From: CAYNWH01 sp964400885
GTDB lineage: Bacteria; Patescibacteriota; Patescibacteriia; CAIXNZ01
DNA length: 64,000 nt
Direction: 5' to 3'
Assembly (NCBI GenBank): GCA_964400885.1
Contig: CAYNWH010000002.1
Location: 1 to 64,000 of the forward strand
The notes under the pieces are model-generated. The model was not told the DNA's origin. It did no database searches and saw only the letters and a program-made list of their open reading frames with translations. This document shows, piece by piece, positions 33,192-41,233 of this stretch. The stretch's first letter is position 1. Every line of letters begins with the position of its first letter. A program made the position numbers and the translations under genes.

Positions 33192-33297
33192 GGCGAAACT
33201 ACCTTTTGTCCTTTCCCTGTCATCCTGAGCAAAGCGAAGGATCTGTGAATTTATAAATTCTTCGTTGCACTCAGAATAACAAAAGGCAGTTTCGCCC
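33192..33297. repeat. Nested palindromic repeat between glyA and folD
   Basis: Outer arms GGCGAAACTACCTTTTGT (33192-33209) and ACAAAAGGCAGTTTCGCC (33279-33296). The inner arms GTCATCCTGAGCAAAGCG and TTCGTTGCACTCAGAATAAC are the type of mobile palindrome found scattered in many bacterial genomes (TCATCCTGAGC...GCTCAGAATGA). A related inner element is at 40992-41071. Confidence 0.8.
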
Positions 33298-33308
33298 TAA
33301 ATTATAAT

Positions 33309-34106
33309 ATGTCTGCCCAACTCATTGATGGTAAAAAACTTGCCAATGAAATTTTAGCCAATTTGGCTAAAAAAATATCTAAACTTAAAAAACGTCCTGG
33401 TTTGGCTGCTGTTTCAATTGGTGATAATGAAGCCTCAAAACTTTATCTTAAGCTTAAAGAAAAAGCCTGCCACAATGTCGGTATTGATTTTCATTCATAT
33501 TTTATAGAAAAAGATTGCTCTGAAAAAAAAGTTTTGGAAGTTATTGATTTTTTAAATCAAGATCCACAAATTAACGGCATTTTAATCCAGCTGCCTTTGC
33601 CAAAAAGATTCAACACCAATAAAGTCATCAAAGCCATAAAGCCAGCCAAAGATATTGACGGCTTTCACCCGCAAACAAAAATTATTTCACCCAACATTTT
33701 AGGTATTCTTGAACTGATTAAAGCAACCAGCGAAAATTTAAAAAATAAAAAAGTTACCATTTTAAGTAATTCAAAATTATTCGCAAAACCATTCAAAAAA
33801 TTATTACCGCAATGTAAAATAAATTATTCCAATCCCCAATCTCCAATTTCTAGTCTCAAATCTCAAACAAAAAATTCAGATATTCTCATCACTGCCCTTG
33901 GCAAACCTAAATTCATTAAACCAACCATGATTAAGAAAGACGCCATTTTAATTGATGTGGGCATAAACAAAGTGCGAGGCAAAACAGTCGGTGATATTGA
34001 CCCGGCTTGCGATAAAGTGGCAGCTTTCCGTTCACCTGTACCTGGCGGTGTAGGGCCAATGACAGTGGCTATGCTTTTGCAGAATTTAATAAAAATGGTA
34101 AAGTAA
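33309..34106 (+). CDS. folD: Methylenetetrahydrofolate dehydrogenase/cyclohydrolase
   Basis: 265 residues, slightly short. The substrate Lys lies in KLYLKLKEKAC (Y-x3-K), NGILIQLPLPKRF and DIDGFHP follow, and the C-terminal PVPGGVGPMTVAMLLQN is conserved. The Rossmann middle is degenerate: the usual G-R-S-x-x-V-G-x-P motif reads LSNSKLFAKPFKKLL, so the NADP site looks altered. Residues about 175-189 come from an in-frame low-complexity stretch (33826-33874). It supplies formyl-THF for PurH. No Shine-Dalgarno. Confidence 0.93.
   Translation: MSAQLIDGKKLANEILANLAKKISKLKKRPGLAAVSIGDNEASKLYLKLKEKACHNVGIDFHSYFIEKDCSEKKVLEVIDFLNQDPQINGILIQLPLPKRFNTNKVIKAIKPAKDIDGFHPQTKIISPNILGILELIKATSENLKNKKVTILSNSKLFAKPFKKLLPQCKINYSNPQSPISSLKSQTKNSDILITALGKPKFIKPTMIKKDAILIDVGINKVRGKTVGDIDPACDKVAAFRSPVPGGVGPMTVAMLLQNLIKMVK
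33826..33874. repeat. Low-complexity word repeat inside folD
   Basis: ATTCCAATCCCCAATCTCCA and ATTTCTAGTCTCAAATCTCA resemble intergenic words such as CAATTTCTAAATCTTAAACC near 44880. It encodes NPQSPISSLKSQT in a loop before the ADI-type strand (NSDILITALGKP). Confidence 0.5.
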
Positions 34107-34126
34107 ATTTAAAGGAGGGGCTCAAA

Positions 34127-34207
34127 ATGGCTTTACAAATCATTTTGACATTAGGCTTTATATGGTTAGTCGGATCAAGTTGGGACGAAGGAGATGGATA
34201 TGATTAA
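34127..34207 (+). CDS. 26-residue membrane micro-protein
   Basis: AAAGGAGGGG lies 7 nt before the ATG; the ORF reads MALQIILTLGFIWLVGSSW then DEGDGYD and stops. It is one hydrophobic helix with an acidic end. It follows folD by 20 bp and precedes a terminator, so it is probably co-transcribed with folD. Short length limits certainty, but the ribosome site and hydrophobic pattern support it. Confidence 0.55.
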   Translation: MALQIILTLGFIWLVGSSWDEGDGYD

Positions 34208-34228
34208 AAAATGCTCTTTAGTGCGACA

Positions 34229-34260
34229 AAAAAAGCGGACGTTCCTGACGCCCGCTTTTT
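34229..34260 (+). terminator. Terminator of the glyA-folD region
   Basis: AAAGCGG (34232-34238) pairs with CCGCTTT (34252-34258), extended by A and T runs; usable in both directions. Confidence 0.85.
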
Positions 34261-34286
34261 ATATTTAATTGTCTAATTACAAATTC

Positions 34287-34784
34287 CTAGCTACCGAGTT
34301 CCTTTTTCCAAGCATCTACTAATTCTCCATCAATATCTATCAGAATAACTTTTTCCAGATTAATCGGATTTAATTTTTTGATTTCAGTAATCATTATTTT
34401 AGCTGCCTTATCTTTAGGAAAATCACCAATACCCGTGCCCATACCTGGCATGGCAATAGTTTTAAAACCCTGATCATCAGCTAAAAGCAGAGCGCCGCGC
34501 ACAGCCATTTCCACATTATAATCCATGGCTTTTTCAGCCGGACTTTCCATGGTCGGAGCATGAATAACTGCTTTGTAAGGCAATTTACCAGCTGTGGTAG
34601 CTACGGCTTTGCCGACTTCTAATGGCGCTTTAGCCAATACTTCTTCTTCTATTTCTGGCCCGCCGATTTTTTTTATAGCACCAGCTGATCCGCCACCCAT
34701 CCAGCCCATAGCATTTGCTGGATTAACAATAGCATCAGCTTTAACTTTGGTAATGTCGCCTTTTTGAATTTGGATATCTAGCAT
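34287..34784 (-). CDS. Macro domain protein (ADP-ribosyl hydrolase type)
   Basis: 165 residues forming one macro domain: IQIQKGDITKVKADAIVNPAN (shortened QKGDITKVKADAIVNPAN), GWMGGGSAGAIKKIGG, VGKAVATTAGKLPYKAVIHAP and IAMPGMGTGIGDFPKD. These bind ADP-ribose; the Asn of VNPAN and GGG-x-A-x-x-I loop match deacetylases of O-acetyl-ADP-ribose. Role here may be repair of ADP-ribosylated targets; the exact substrate is unknown. It is followed downstream by a terminator shared with folD. Confidence 0.9.
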   Translation of the reverse strand: MLDIQIQKGDITKVKADAIVNPANAMGWMGGGSAGAIKKIGGPEIEEEVLAKAPLEVGKAVATTAGKLPYKAVIHAPTMESPAEKAMDYNVEMAVRGALLLADDQGFKTIAMPGMGTGIGDFPKDKAAKIMITEIKKLNPINLEKVILIDIDGELVDAWKKELGS

Positions 34785-34786
34785 AT

Positions 34787-34862
34787 TTTAGATTTTAGTG
34801 TTTTAGCGTCTTAGAATTTTAGTTCTAAAATGCTAAAATTCTATAACTCTATAACTCTAATT
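34787..34862. repeat. Hairpin spacer of TTAGAATTTTAG words
   Basis: TCTTAGAATTTTAGT pairs with CTAAAATGCTAAAATTCTA; same family as 24668-24765. Confidence 0.6.
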
Positions 34863-34879
34863 ATATTATACCACAATGT

Positions 34880-35350
34880 TTATTTTTCTTTAAGCTTCAT
34901 TATCAACCAGGAATTTTTACTAAATCCGGTTTTTACTAAAGCATAACGTCCTTTAAGTTTTTTACCCTGCAAAATAATCTCAATTTCTTTATCGGTTCTA
35001 TTTAATAATTCAAATTTACCTTTGTCCCAAATTTTAACAATGCCAGCGCCATAATTACCTTTAGGAATAATGCCTTGAAAATTAATATAATCAACCGGAT
35101 GATCTTCCACGGCGACGGCTAAACGTTTAACGCCAACCTTTTCTGGTGGTCCTTTGGGCACAGCCCAAGATTTTAAGACAATATTGTTACTACCGATTTT
35201 ATCTTCCATTTCCAAACGAAAATCCCAATGCAAATGGCTGGCATGGTGTTCTTGGACCACAAAACGAACAAGCGATTTTTTAAGCGCCTTACCTTTAGGT
35301 TCTGAGGTTTTATTAAATTTACGTTTGGCCTGATATTTTTCTAAGGACAT
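34880..35350 (-). CDS. Stand-alone LigD-type 3'-phosphoesterase
   Basis: 156 residues, one PE domain: FVVQEHHASHLHWDFRLEM (about 31-49) has the His, His, Asp and Arg of the Mn-dependent active site, and AVEDHPVDYINFQGIIPKGNYG, cited as AVEDHPVDYINFQG, holds the second His. It trims 3' phosphates and ribonucleotides from DNA ends. No ligase or polymerase domain is attached; stand-alone PE proteins are known from archaea and candidate phyla. Confidence 0.92.
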   Translation of the reverse strand: MSLEKYQAKRKFNKTSEPKGKALKKSLVRFVVQEHHASHLHWDFRLEMEDKIGSNNIVLKSWAVPKGPPEKVGVKRLAVAVEDHPVDYINFQGIIPKGNYGAGIVKIWDKGKFELLNRTDKEIEIILQGKKLKGRYALVKTGFSKNSWLIMKLKEK

Positions 35351-35351
35351 A

Positions 35352-35380
35352 TTGACAAAATATTAAATTTCTAGTAATAT
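35352..35380 (+). promoter_or_regulatory. Promoter of the orphan at 35408
   Basis: TTGACA (35352-35357), 17 bp, TAATAT (35375-35380). Confidence 0.75.
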
Positions 35381-35407
35381 TTAAAATCAAACAAAAGGAG
35401 GAATGAA

Positions 35408-35668
35408 ATGAACTACGGAGAGAAATGGATGGCTCTATCTGAAAATTACCTTTGGATGATGCTTACGGGCGCAGATGAAAGAAGCAAAGAAGTTAGACAC
35501 ATCAGAAAAGAACTCTCGCTGCATTTAGCCAATGCTTCCGATGCTGATCTGGAGACAATGATGCAAGCTCATAACCGTTACTTTCCGGATAGGCCTAAAA
35601 CCATTGAAGATTTAAAAAAATTAAGGAAGCATCATCAGGAAAAACAAAAGAACAAAAGACGCTGGTAA
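35408..35668 (+). CDS. Orphan cassette protein
   Basis: 86 residues, helical, basic at the end (KKLRKHHQEKQKNKRRW). AAAGGAGGAATGAA precedes the ATG. The segment MMLTGADERSKEVRHIRKEL and the repeated AHNRYFPDRPKT do not match a family known to me. Monocistronic with promoter and terminator. Confidence 0.7.
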   Translation: MNYGEKWMALSENYLWMMLTGADERSKEVRHIRKELSLHLANASDADLETMMQAHNRYFPDRPKTIEDLKKLRKHHQEKQKNKRRW

Positions 35669-35687
35669 TTAAATGGTTTTCCCTATC

Positions 35688-35714
35688 AAGTCGAGGTTCA
35701 CCTCGGCTTTTTTT
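35688..35714 (+). terminator. Terminator of the orphan at 35408
   Basis: GTCGAGGT pairs with ACCTCGGC (35690-35707) followed by T7. Confidence 0.88.
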
Positions 35715-35754
35715 GTTGGATATTAATTTACTAATCCATTACCAATATACTAAT

Positions 35755-35796
35755 ATTGCCACATTCGTATATTCGTATATATTCGTAATTTAGTAA
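35755..35796. repeat. ATTCGTATATTCGTATATAT spacer
   Basis: Word repeats ACATTCGTATATTCGTAT after the UvrD gene; same family as 31830-31932. Confidence 0.5.
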
Positions 35797-35801
35797 GATA
35801 T

Positions 35802-37898
35802 TCAATCCTCTAAATCTTCATATGTCACTGAACTTAAAAATTCATGTTTTCTTAAATTCTTAGCTGGTTTGTCAAAATCAATTTCCTCATCATCTTCATC
35901 ATAAATTTCTCCATCCTCATTAACCTGCCAAGGTTCAAACAAAGAATCATCAAGTTCAGAAATAAAACTTGAGGGTTTATTAATATTCGTGCCTGTCAAA
36001 TATGAAGTGGAAATGATCGGATAAGTTAAATAAAGTTCATCCTTGGCTCTGGTTACAGCCACATAAAATAAACGGCGTTCTTCCTCTATTTCTTCAGGAT
36101 GATCATAAATTTTATAATGCGGAAACTGGCCCTCAGCCAACCCTATCAAAAATACATATTTCCATTCCAAACCTTTGGCCTGATGAATTGTGCTTAAAAC
36201 CAGCATTTCATCCGGCCCTTCCTGATAACCTTCAACACTTTCCCCTTTAAAGCCTTCTGACAATGTCACGTCGGACAAAAAATCTTCCAACTTTTTATAT
36301 TGTAAAGCGAAATTAGCCAGCTGGTTCAAATCCTCCAACCGATCTTTAGCGTTTTCAAAATTAGTTTTTAAATAAGCCTCGTAATCAGCCTTTAAAATCT
36401 GCCTAATTGCTGTGGCAATAAATTCATTTTTTTGTTCCAGCAAAAATTTAAACAAACTGTTTAATTTCTCTAAACTGCGGATTATTTTAGGCGAACCGGA
36501 AATTTGGTTTAATTTTTCAACTGCTGATTTAAAATTAGAAACAGCATTTAATTCCTGCCAGATTTTTTCCGCATTAGTCGCACCAATGCCTTCATACAAA
36601 AGCAAAACCCGTTTCCAGGCCATTTCATCCTGATAATTGGCAATAATTTTCAAATAAGCAACCACATCTTTAATATGAGCTTGTTCAAAAAATTTAATGC
36701 CCCCGCGCATAGTATAAGGAATATTTCTTTTATTTAATTCTAATTCCATTTCCATGGCCTGAAAACTGGAGCGGAACAAAATCGCCATATCATTTAAAGA
36801 TGAACCTTCTTCCTGCAATTCCAAAATCCTTTGGGCAATAAATTGGGCCTGTTGTTCCCCGTCGCGCAAAGCTACTAAAGCCGGGCGTTGCTTGTGTTCA
36901 ATAATTGTGTTCAAGACTTTTTGGTACTGATTTAAATTATTGGCAATGCTGTCATTAGCCAGATTTAAAATTTCCGGTGAGGAACGATAATTGGTTTCAA
37001 TCTTAAAAATTTTTGTGCCTTTAAATTTTTCCGGAAAACTTAAAATATTATTAATATCAGCGGCGCGAAAAGAATAAATTGATTGGCAATCATCGCCAAC
37101 CACCAAAACATTTTTATGAACTGAAGCCAATTGGTTAATTATGGCGCCCTGGATGTAATTAGTATCCTGATATTCATCCACCAAAATATATTTAAACTGG
37201 CTAGCTAATTTATTTTTAATTATTTTATCTTGTTTTAAAAGTTTTAACCAATTAATCAATAAATCATCAAAATCCATAACATTAGTTTTCTGCTTTTTCC
37301 TTTGATAGGCCTTATTAATTATTTCAATGACTGGGATTAGCTTAGGGCCTAAATAGCTGTATTTTAATTCCACGACTTCGCTAATTGGTTTTTGGCTATT
37401 GGAAGCAAAGGAAATAATATTTAAAATAATATCAGCTTTGGGAAAATATTTATCTTTATAATTTAAATTTAACTCACCCATTACAGCTTTGAGCAAAGTC
37501 TTGGCATCTTCCTGGTCTAAAATGGTGAATTTATTATCATAGCCTAAATTCTTGGCATAGCGCCGTAAAATAATATTGCCAATGTGGTGAAAGGTACCGC
37601 CCCATAAACCTTTAGGCTGGCATTTTAATAACACTTCTACTCTATTTAACATTTCCTTGGCGGCTTTATTAGTAAAAGTGACTAAAAGAATATTTTTAGG
37701 ATTAATGCCTTTTTCCACCAAATAAGCCACGCGATAAACCAAAGTCCGGGTTTTGCCTGATCCAGCGCCAGCCAAAACCAAACAAGGACCATCTCCATGC
37801 AAAACAACGTCCAGTTGTTCTTTATTCAATTCGTTTTGGTAATCTATTTTAAAATTACCAAGACAAACATTCTCCTGATGTAATTTATATTGTTTCAT
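35802..37898 (-). CDS. UvrD/Rep/PcrA-family DNA helicase
   Basis: 698 residues, superfamily 1A. Motif I GAGSGKTRTLVYR (about 43), Ia VTFTNKAAKEML, II ILVDEYQDTNYIQG, III VVGDDCQSIYSFRAA, IV IFKIETNYRSS, V ILSTIHQAKGLEWKYVF-type block (LSTIHQAKGLEWKYVF) and VI RRLFYVAVTRAKDELYLTY. A 3'-5' helicase for repair and replication restart. An acidic C-terminal tail ends in TYEDLED. Which paralogue (UvrD, PcrA or Rep) cannot be told. It lacks a Shine-Dalgarno. Confidence 0.95.
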   Translation of the reverse strand: MKQYKLHQENVCLGNFKIDYQNELNKEQLDVVLHGDGPCLVLAGAGSGKTRTLVYRVAYLVEKGINPKNILLVTFTNKAAKEMLNRVEVLLKCQPKGLWGGTFHHIGNIILRRYAKNLGYDNKFTILDQEDAKTLLKAVMGELNLNYKDKYFPKADIILNIISFASNSQKPISEVVELKYSYLGPKLIPVIEIINKAYQRKKQKTNVMDFDDLLINWLKLLKQDKIIKNKLASQFKYILVDEYQDTNYIQGAIINQLASVHKNVLVVGDDCQSIYSFRAADINNILSFPEKFKGTKIFKIETNYRSSPEILNLANDSIANNLNQYQKVLNTIIEHKQRPALVALRDGEQQAQFIAQRILELQEEGSSLNDMAILFRSSFQAMEMELELNKRNIPYTMRGGIKFFEQAHIKDVVAYLKIIANYQDEMAWKRVLLLYEGIGATNAEKIWQELNAVSNFKSAVEKLNQISGSPKIIRSLEKLNSLFKFLLEQKNEFIATAIRQILKADYEAYLKTNFENAKDRLEDLNQLANFALQYKKLEDFLSDVTLSEGFKGESVEGYQEGPDEMLVLSTIHQAKGLEWKYVFLIGLAEGQFPHYKIYDHPEEIEEERRLFYVAVTRAKDELYLTYPIISTSYLTGTNINKPSSFISELDDSLFEPWQVNEDGEIYDEDDEEIDFDKPAKNLRKHEFLSSVTYEDLED

Positions 37899-37960
37899 GC
37901 AATTTATTTTAACAAAAAAAAATCATTCTGTCATATCAGGGCAAAGCCTTGGTTTAGACA

Positions 37961-38045
37961 GGCGAAAACGGTCCGTGTATTTGTAGAGACGTGACATGTC
38001 ATGCCTCTACGTTAATACCATTCCCCCATTCAAGCCGTTTTCGCC
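37961..38045. repeat. Nested palindromic repeat
   Basis: Outer arms GGCGAAAACGG (37961-37971) and CCGTTTTCGCC (38035-38045) enclose GTAGAGACGTGACATG and TCATGCCTCTAC (37983-38010). The outer GGCGAAA arm is like that of the element at 33192-33297, but the inner palindrome is of another family. Confidence 0.8.
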
Positions 38046-38050
38046 CAAAA

Positions 38051-38078
38051 GAAAAAGACCCGCGCATTGCACGGGTCA
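38051..38078 (-). terminator. Terminator of the orphan at 38098
   Basis: GACCCGCGC (38057-38065) pairs with GCACGGGTC (38069-38077); T5 on the minus strand. Confidence 0.85.
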
Positions 38079-38097
38079 AGTAATCATGGTGAATGAA

Positions 38098-39156
38098 TTA
38101 ATAATAACGCCATTCAATACGATGATCATCGCTGAGACGGTCAGGATTGCCTGATAACTCATCCTTCCAAGGGAATGAATTAACAGGAACGAATTGATAA
38201 CTAAAACCGTCGGTAAACCGCCAATCATCGTCATGTCCAGTGGAATTATCCAGCATGTCAAGTATACCGTATTGGGTGTAACAAGGACCATAAGCATAGC
38301 CACATTTGAAATCACCCTTAAATGAAAGCTGAAAATATTCCAAAGGAACTAATGGAGTAATAACAAGACGAGGTAAATGGTCATAGCCTCGTCTGAATTT
38401 GAGCTGAACATAAGCACTCGGAGATTGCTCATAAATACTGCCTGACAAGGATTGCTGAATGCTCGGTTGATCCCAAGGGCTATCATGTTTCTGAAATCGA
38501 GATTTTATTCTCCATTTCAAGTAAAACATTTTATCAAGGCATTTTCTCCAGATACTACGATTAGCAAGTTCCTGGAGATATTCCTCATGTTCTGCATCAG
38601 CTTCCTCTTCCCATGAGGTCTTAAGACCAAGATGAGGAAGTAATCTGGTGTTGTAATCATCCCATGCATCCCGCATGATCTGACCAACTAGCCAGCTATC
38701 CTGTTTACAGATTGGAAAAGTCATATGCCTGAATTCATACAAATATTCAGCCTGAAAAGGATTCCAGCGTTTTGACATTAATTCCCCAAGACGCTCGTAA
38801 ATTTCTGAGTAAGGGCGTAACAAAAGCCGAAAGACTTCATCAAATTCATCATCGCTAAGGCAAGGAGTATCGCTATCACGATTAAATTGTTCGTTATAGC
38901 TTTTAATCCAAGCCTGGCGAGGTGTAAGTTGACGTTCAGCCTGATATTCGGCTTTTTCCATGACTGTGAATGGGTATGACAAACTATCCCACAGCCAAAA
39001 AATGTCACGAGCCTTCGGTTGTTCAGACTCATCCCAATCACGAGATTCATTCCACAATTGATGCAAGTATTTCCTGAGAGTATTAATTTCTGCATCATCA
39101 GCATCACGCAAATCAGCAGCATTGACATTGACCAAAGATTGTTTTAAGTAAATCAT
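38098..39156 (-). CDS. Large orphan cassette protein
   Basis: 352 residues, acidic, rich in Trp and Tyr, no signal or membrane segment. AACGAGGAGGTAAATT precedes the ATG. Blocks such as NRSIWRKCLDKMFYLKWR and a C-terminal beta-rich part (YVQLKFRRGYDHLPRLVITP) suggest two domains. It begins the GC-richer island shared with the pur genes. I do not recognise a family. Confidence 0.7.
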   Translation of the reverse strand: MIYLKQSLVNVNAADLRDADDAEINTLRKYLHQLWNESRDWDESEQPKARDIFWLWDSLSYPFTVMEKAEYQAERQLTPRQAWIKSYNEQFNRDSDTPCLSDDEFDEVFRLLLRPYSEIYERLGELMSKRWNPFQAEYLYEFRHMTFPICKQDSWLVGQIMRDAWDDYNTRLLPHLGLKTSWEEEADAEHEEYLQELANRSIWRKCLDKMFYLKWRIKSRFQKHDSPWDQPSIQQSLSGSIYEQSPSAYVQLKFRRGYDHLPRLVITPLVPLEYFQLSFKGDFKCGYAYGPCYTQYGILDMLDNSTGHDDDWRFTDGFSYQFVPVNSFPWKDELSGNPDRLSDDHRIEWRYY

Positions 39157-39300
39157 AATTTACCTCCTCGTTTTGGCCCGCCTTTTGCGAACCTTGGCTA
39201 GATTGGTTGCCGTTTGGGAAACATTCTTCTTTTTTGTTCCCTTTCTTTTTTCACGGCTTCCGAGGAGGTTTTAAAAAAATATAAAGGTACATGTTCAAAC

Positions 39301-39329
39301 AGTTTAGCGTATTTTTAAGGATTTGTCAA
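39301..39329 (-). promoter_or_regulatory. Promoter of the orphan at 38098
   Basis: Minus strand TTGACA (39329-39324), 17 bp, TAAACT (39306-39301). The leader of about 140 nt is purine-rich with no long ORF. Confidence 0.7.
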
Positions 39330-39355
39330 TGATAGGGCTCAATCTCTTTTCCAAA

Positions 39356-39402
39356 TTAAAAAGCCCCGAACCTTCCGCATAGCGGAATAGTTCGGGGCAT
39401 GT
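39356..39402 (-). terminator. Terminator of purE-purC
   Basis: GCCCCGAA (39363-39370) pairs with TTCGGGGC (39391-39398), with inner TTCCGC/GCGGAA; T-run on the minus strand. Confidence 0.92.
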
Positions 39403-39414
39403 GAGGCTTAGCCC

Positions 39415-40323
39415 TTAGGCAACGCCGAGCAGCGTTGCCAAAGAAACGTCCGGAGCCTCCGGCTTGATGTCCAGGCTGGAAAAACCGGCGGTGATTGCGG
39501 CGATCTGCTCGAACTTCTGCTTGACCACATTGGTGTCTGCGCCATCACGGTAAAGCTGTTTGTCGAGCATGCCGCCCTTATTGAGCTGGGCCATGGCATT
39601 AGCTACGCTCAGGTCAATGGTGTTAACACCGTCGACATAGGGCCAGAGACGGAACGAGCCAGCCGTGATTTCATCCACCAGCAGGATCTCGCCTCCGGGA
39701 CCCCAGCACAGCTCGTCGCGGGCATCTCTGTCCGTCAGGATGACGCCGATTTCGATCTTGTCATCCATGTACTGGGCCTGGGACTTGGCAAAAGCCGCTT
39801 CCAGGGCCAGGAATTGCCGCAGCTTGAGCTGGGCGATCTGGCTGAACAGGTCCATTTTTTTCTTGCGCTCGATGGTCAGCAGGAATTGCGGATCCAGAAG
39901 CGGGTCATGCAGAAAATCGTCCTTGTAGAAAAACTGCAGGAAAGGCGGGGTGAAAACCGCGCCTTCGGAGATCTTGCCGGCCCACAGTTCCAGGATAGAA
40001 CCAGTGGCTACCCGGCGCATGACCACTTCTAGCTTAAGGATCTGGGTCAATTTGCGCACGATGACGATCCGCTCTTCCGGGGAACCCAGGTAGGCCATGG
40101 GAATCCCCTGACGTTTCAGAAACTCTAGGAGATCCCGATTGGTGCGCCAGTCAACCACGGCCTTGCCCTGGATGATATCGTGTTTTTGGCCGTCGCCAGC
40201 AGTGATATCATCCTTGAACTCCAGAACTTCCGTATCCTGATTCGCCTTGTTGGCCCAGACAATCTTGGTCTTGCCCTCGGCCAGCTTTTCCCCGCGTTCC
40301 CAATCTAAGTTCAACTCCGTCAT
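39415..40323 (-). CDS. purC: Phosphoribosylaminoimidazole-succinocarboxamide synthase
   Basis: 302 residues. LAEGKTKIVWANK (nucleotide loop), DDITAGDGQKHDII, VMRRVATGSILE and LVDEITAGSFRLWP are the SAICAR synthetase motifs; the length and sequence style are closer to the PAICS-type enzyme than to the short bacterial form. It joins CAIR and aspartate with ATP. It follows purE by 3 bp, has AAAGGAGGACTG before its ATG, and is in GC-richer DNA than its flanks. Confidence 0.93.
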   Translation of the reverse strand: MTELNLDWERGEKLAEGKTKIVWANKANQDTEVLEFKDDITAGDGQKHDIIQGKAVVDWRTNRDLLEFLKRQGIPMAYLGSPEERIVIVRKLTQILKLEVVMRRVATGSILELWAGKISEGAVFTPPFLQFFYKDDFLHDPLLDPQFLLTIERKKKMDLFSQIAQLKLRQFLALEAAFAKSQAQYMDDKIEIGVILTDRDARDELCWGPGGEILLVDEITAGSFRLWPYVDGVNTIDLSVANAMAQLNKGGMLDKQLYRDGADTNVVKQKFEQIAAITAGFSSLDIKPEAPDVSLATLLGVA

Positions 40324-40326
40324 TTT

Positions 40327-40851
40327 TCAGTCCTCCTTTTCAGGTGATTTTTTTTTGTCCACCTCGGGGGGCCGAGGCTTTTTCTTGGCCTTGCTCTCGA
40401 AATGTTTTTCGAAAGCCATCTGATTCACCAATAAACCGGGGTTAGTGGCCAAAATAGCCAAGGCTGCATAGCCGGCATTGGTCACGCCCATTTTACCGCT
40501 ACCAACTACCATGACTGGCAGTCCTGGCGGCATGTGGATCAGGCCGTCCACATCGCAAAAACCGTCCGCGGCGTCCACTAAAGGGACCCCAATGACTGCC
40601 ACATGAGGCAACTTGGCTTTGACTGCCGAAGGCAGGTCAGCCTTGAGCCCAACCACACAGATGATGACTTTAATGTTTCGCCGATTCAATTCATAGCAAA
40701 AATCCTGAAGTTCATCTGAGTGGCGATGAGCTGACAAGACTGACATGGTCCAAGTCACCCCAAACTCATTGAGAAGATCGTAAAGACCGCTCTCCTCAAC
40801 CACCTTTTCATCACTTTGACTGCCTAAAATCACTGCAATCTGTTGTTCCAT
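40327..40851 (-). CDS. purE: N5-CAIR mutase / AIR carboxylase, diverged
   Basis: 174 residues. VILGSQSDEKVVEES and SVLSAHRHSDELQDF match PurE positions GSxSD and SAHR; HVAVIGVPLVDAADG and VGSGKMGVTNAGYAALAIL match the C-terminal half. The usual AHLPG of class I reads ADLPS here, and a charged tail (KKKPRPPEVDKKKSPEKED) is added. No purK is visible, so it may use CO2 directly. AAAGGAGGAAAGG precedes the ATG region. Confidence 0.88.
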   Translation of the reverse strand: MEQQIAVILGSQSDEKVVEESGLYDLLNEFGVTWTMSVLSAHRHSDELQDFCYELNRRNIKVIICVVGLKADLPSAVKAKLPHVAVIGVPLVDAADGFCDVDGLIHMPPGLPVMVVGSGKMGVTNAGYAALAILATNPGLLVNQMAFEKHFESKAKKKPRPPEVDKKKSPEKED

Positions 40852-40991
40852 CCTTTCCTCCTCTTTATTTTGTGGTTAATCCTCGTAACCTTCTTAACTT
40901 TATTATCAAACAGCCGCTAAAGCTGTTCATTTTTTTAAAAAACTATTACTAAATTAACTTAACTACGAATAAAAGTCAAGAAGAGCGCACT

Positions 40992-41071
40992 CTGTCATTC
41001 AGAGGCCATGGGCCGAAGAATCCCTAACTTAATTAAATTCAGAGACTCTTCGCTAACGCTTTGAGTGACAG
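40992..41071. repeat. Palindromic repeat between purE and purH
   Basis: CTGTCATTCAGAGG...CCGAAGAATCC on the left and GACTCTTCGCTAACGC...TTTGAGTGACAG on the right. It is of the same family as the inner part of 33192-33297. The 382-bp purE-purH spacer otherwise holds the purH promoter. Confidence 0.75.
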
Positions 41072-41085
41072 ATTAATTCTTTTTA

Positions 41086-41119
41086 TTGACGGATTAATCA
41101 ATTTCCGCTAAGTTATAAT
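41086..41119 (+). promoter_or_regulatory. Promoter of purH
   Basis: TTGACG (41086-41091), 17 bp, TAAGTT (41109-41114); a TATAAT overlaps at 41114-41119 but would need a 22-bp spacer. Confidence 0.6.
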
Positions 41120-41205
41120 CATTACGTCCTTTACAATCCCTTTTAACTAAGGGTTTTAGACAAAAAAAAGTTGAAATAGATTAGGTAACAAACAAATTTC
41201 AAACC

Positions 41206-41218
41206 CGCCTTTGGCGGA
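41206..41218. repeat. Short GC palindrome before the purH ribosome site
   Basis: CGCCTTTGGCGGA, identical to the right end of the element inside murB. Confidence 0.6.
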
Positions 41219-41233
41219 CAAGGAGGAGATCAA

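Noticed and set aside
38076..39128. Overlapping minus-strand frames inside the 38098 gene
   Set aside because: Wrong-frame shadows without ribosome sites.
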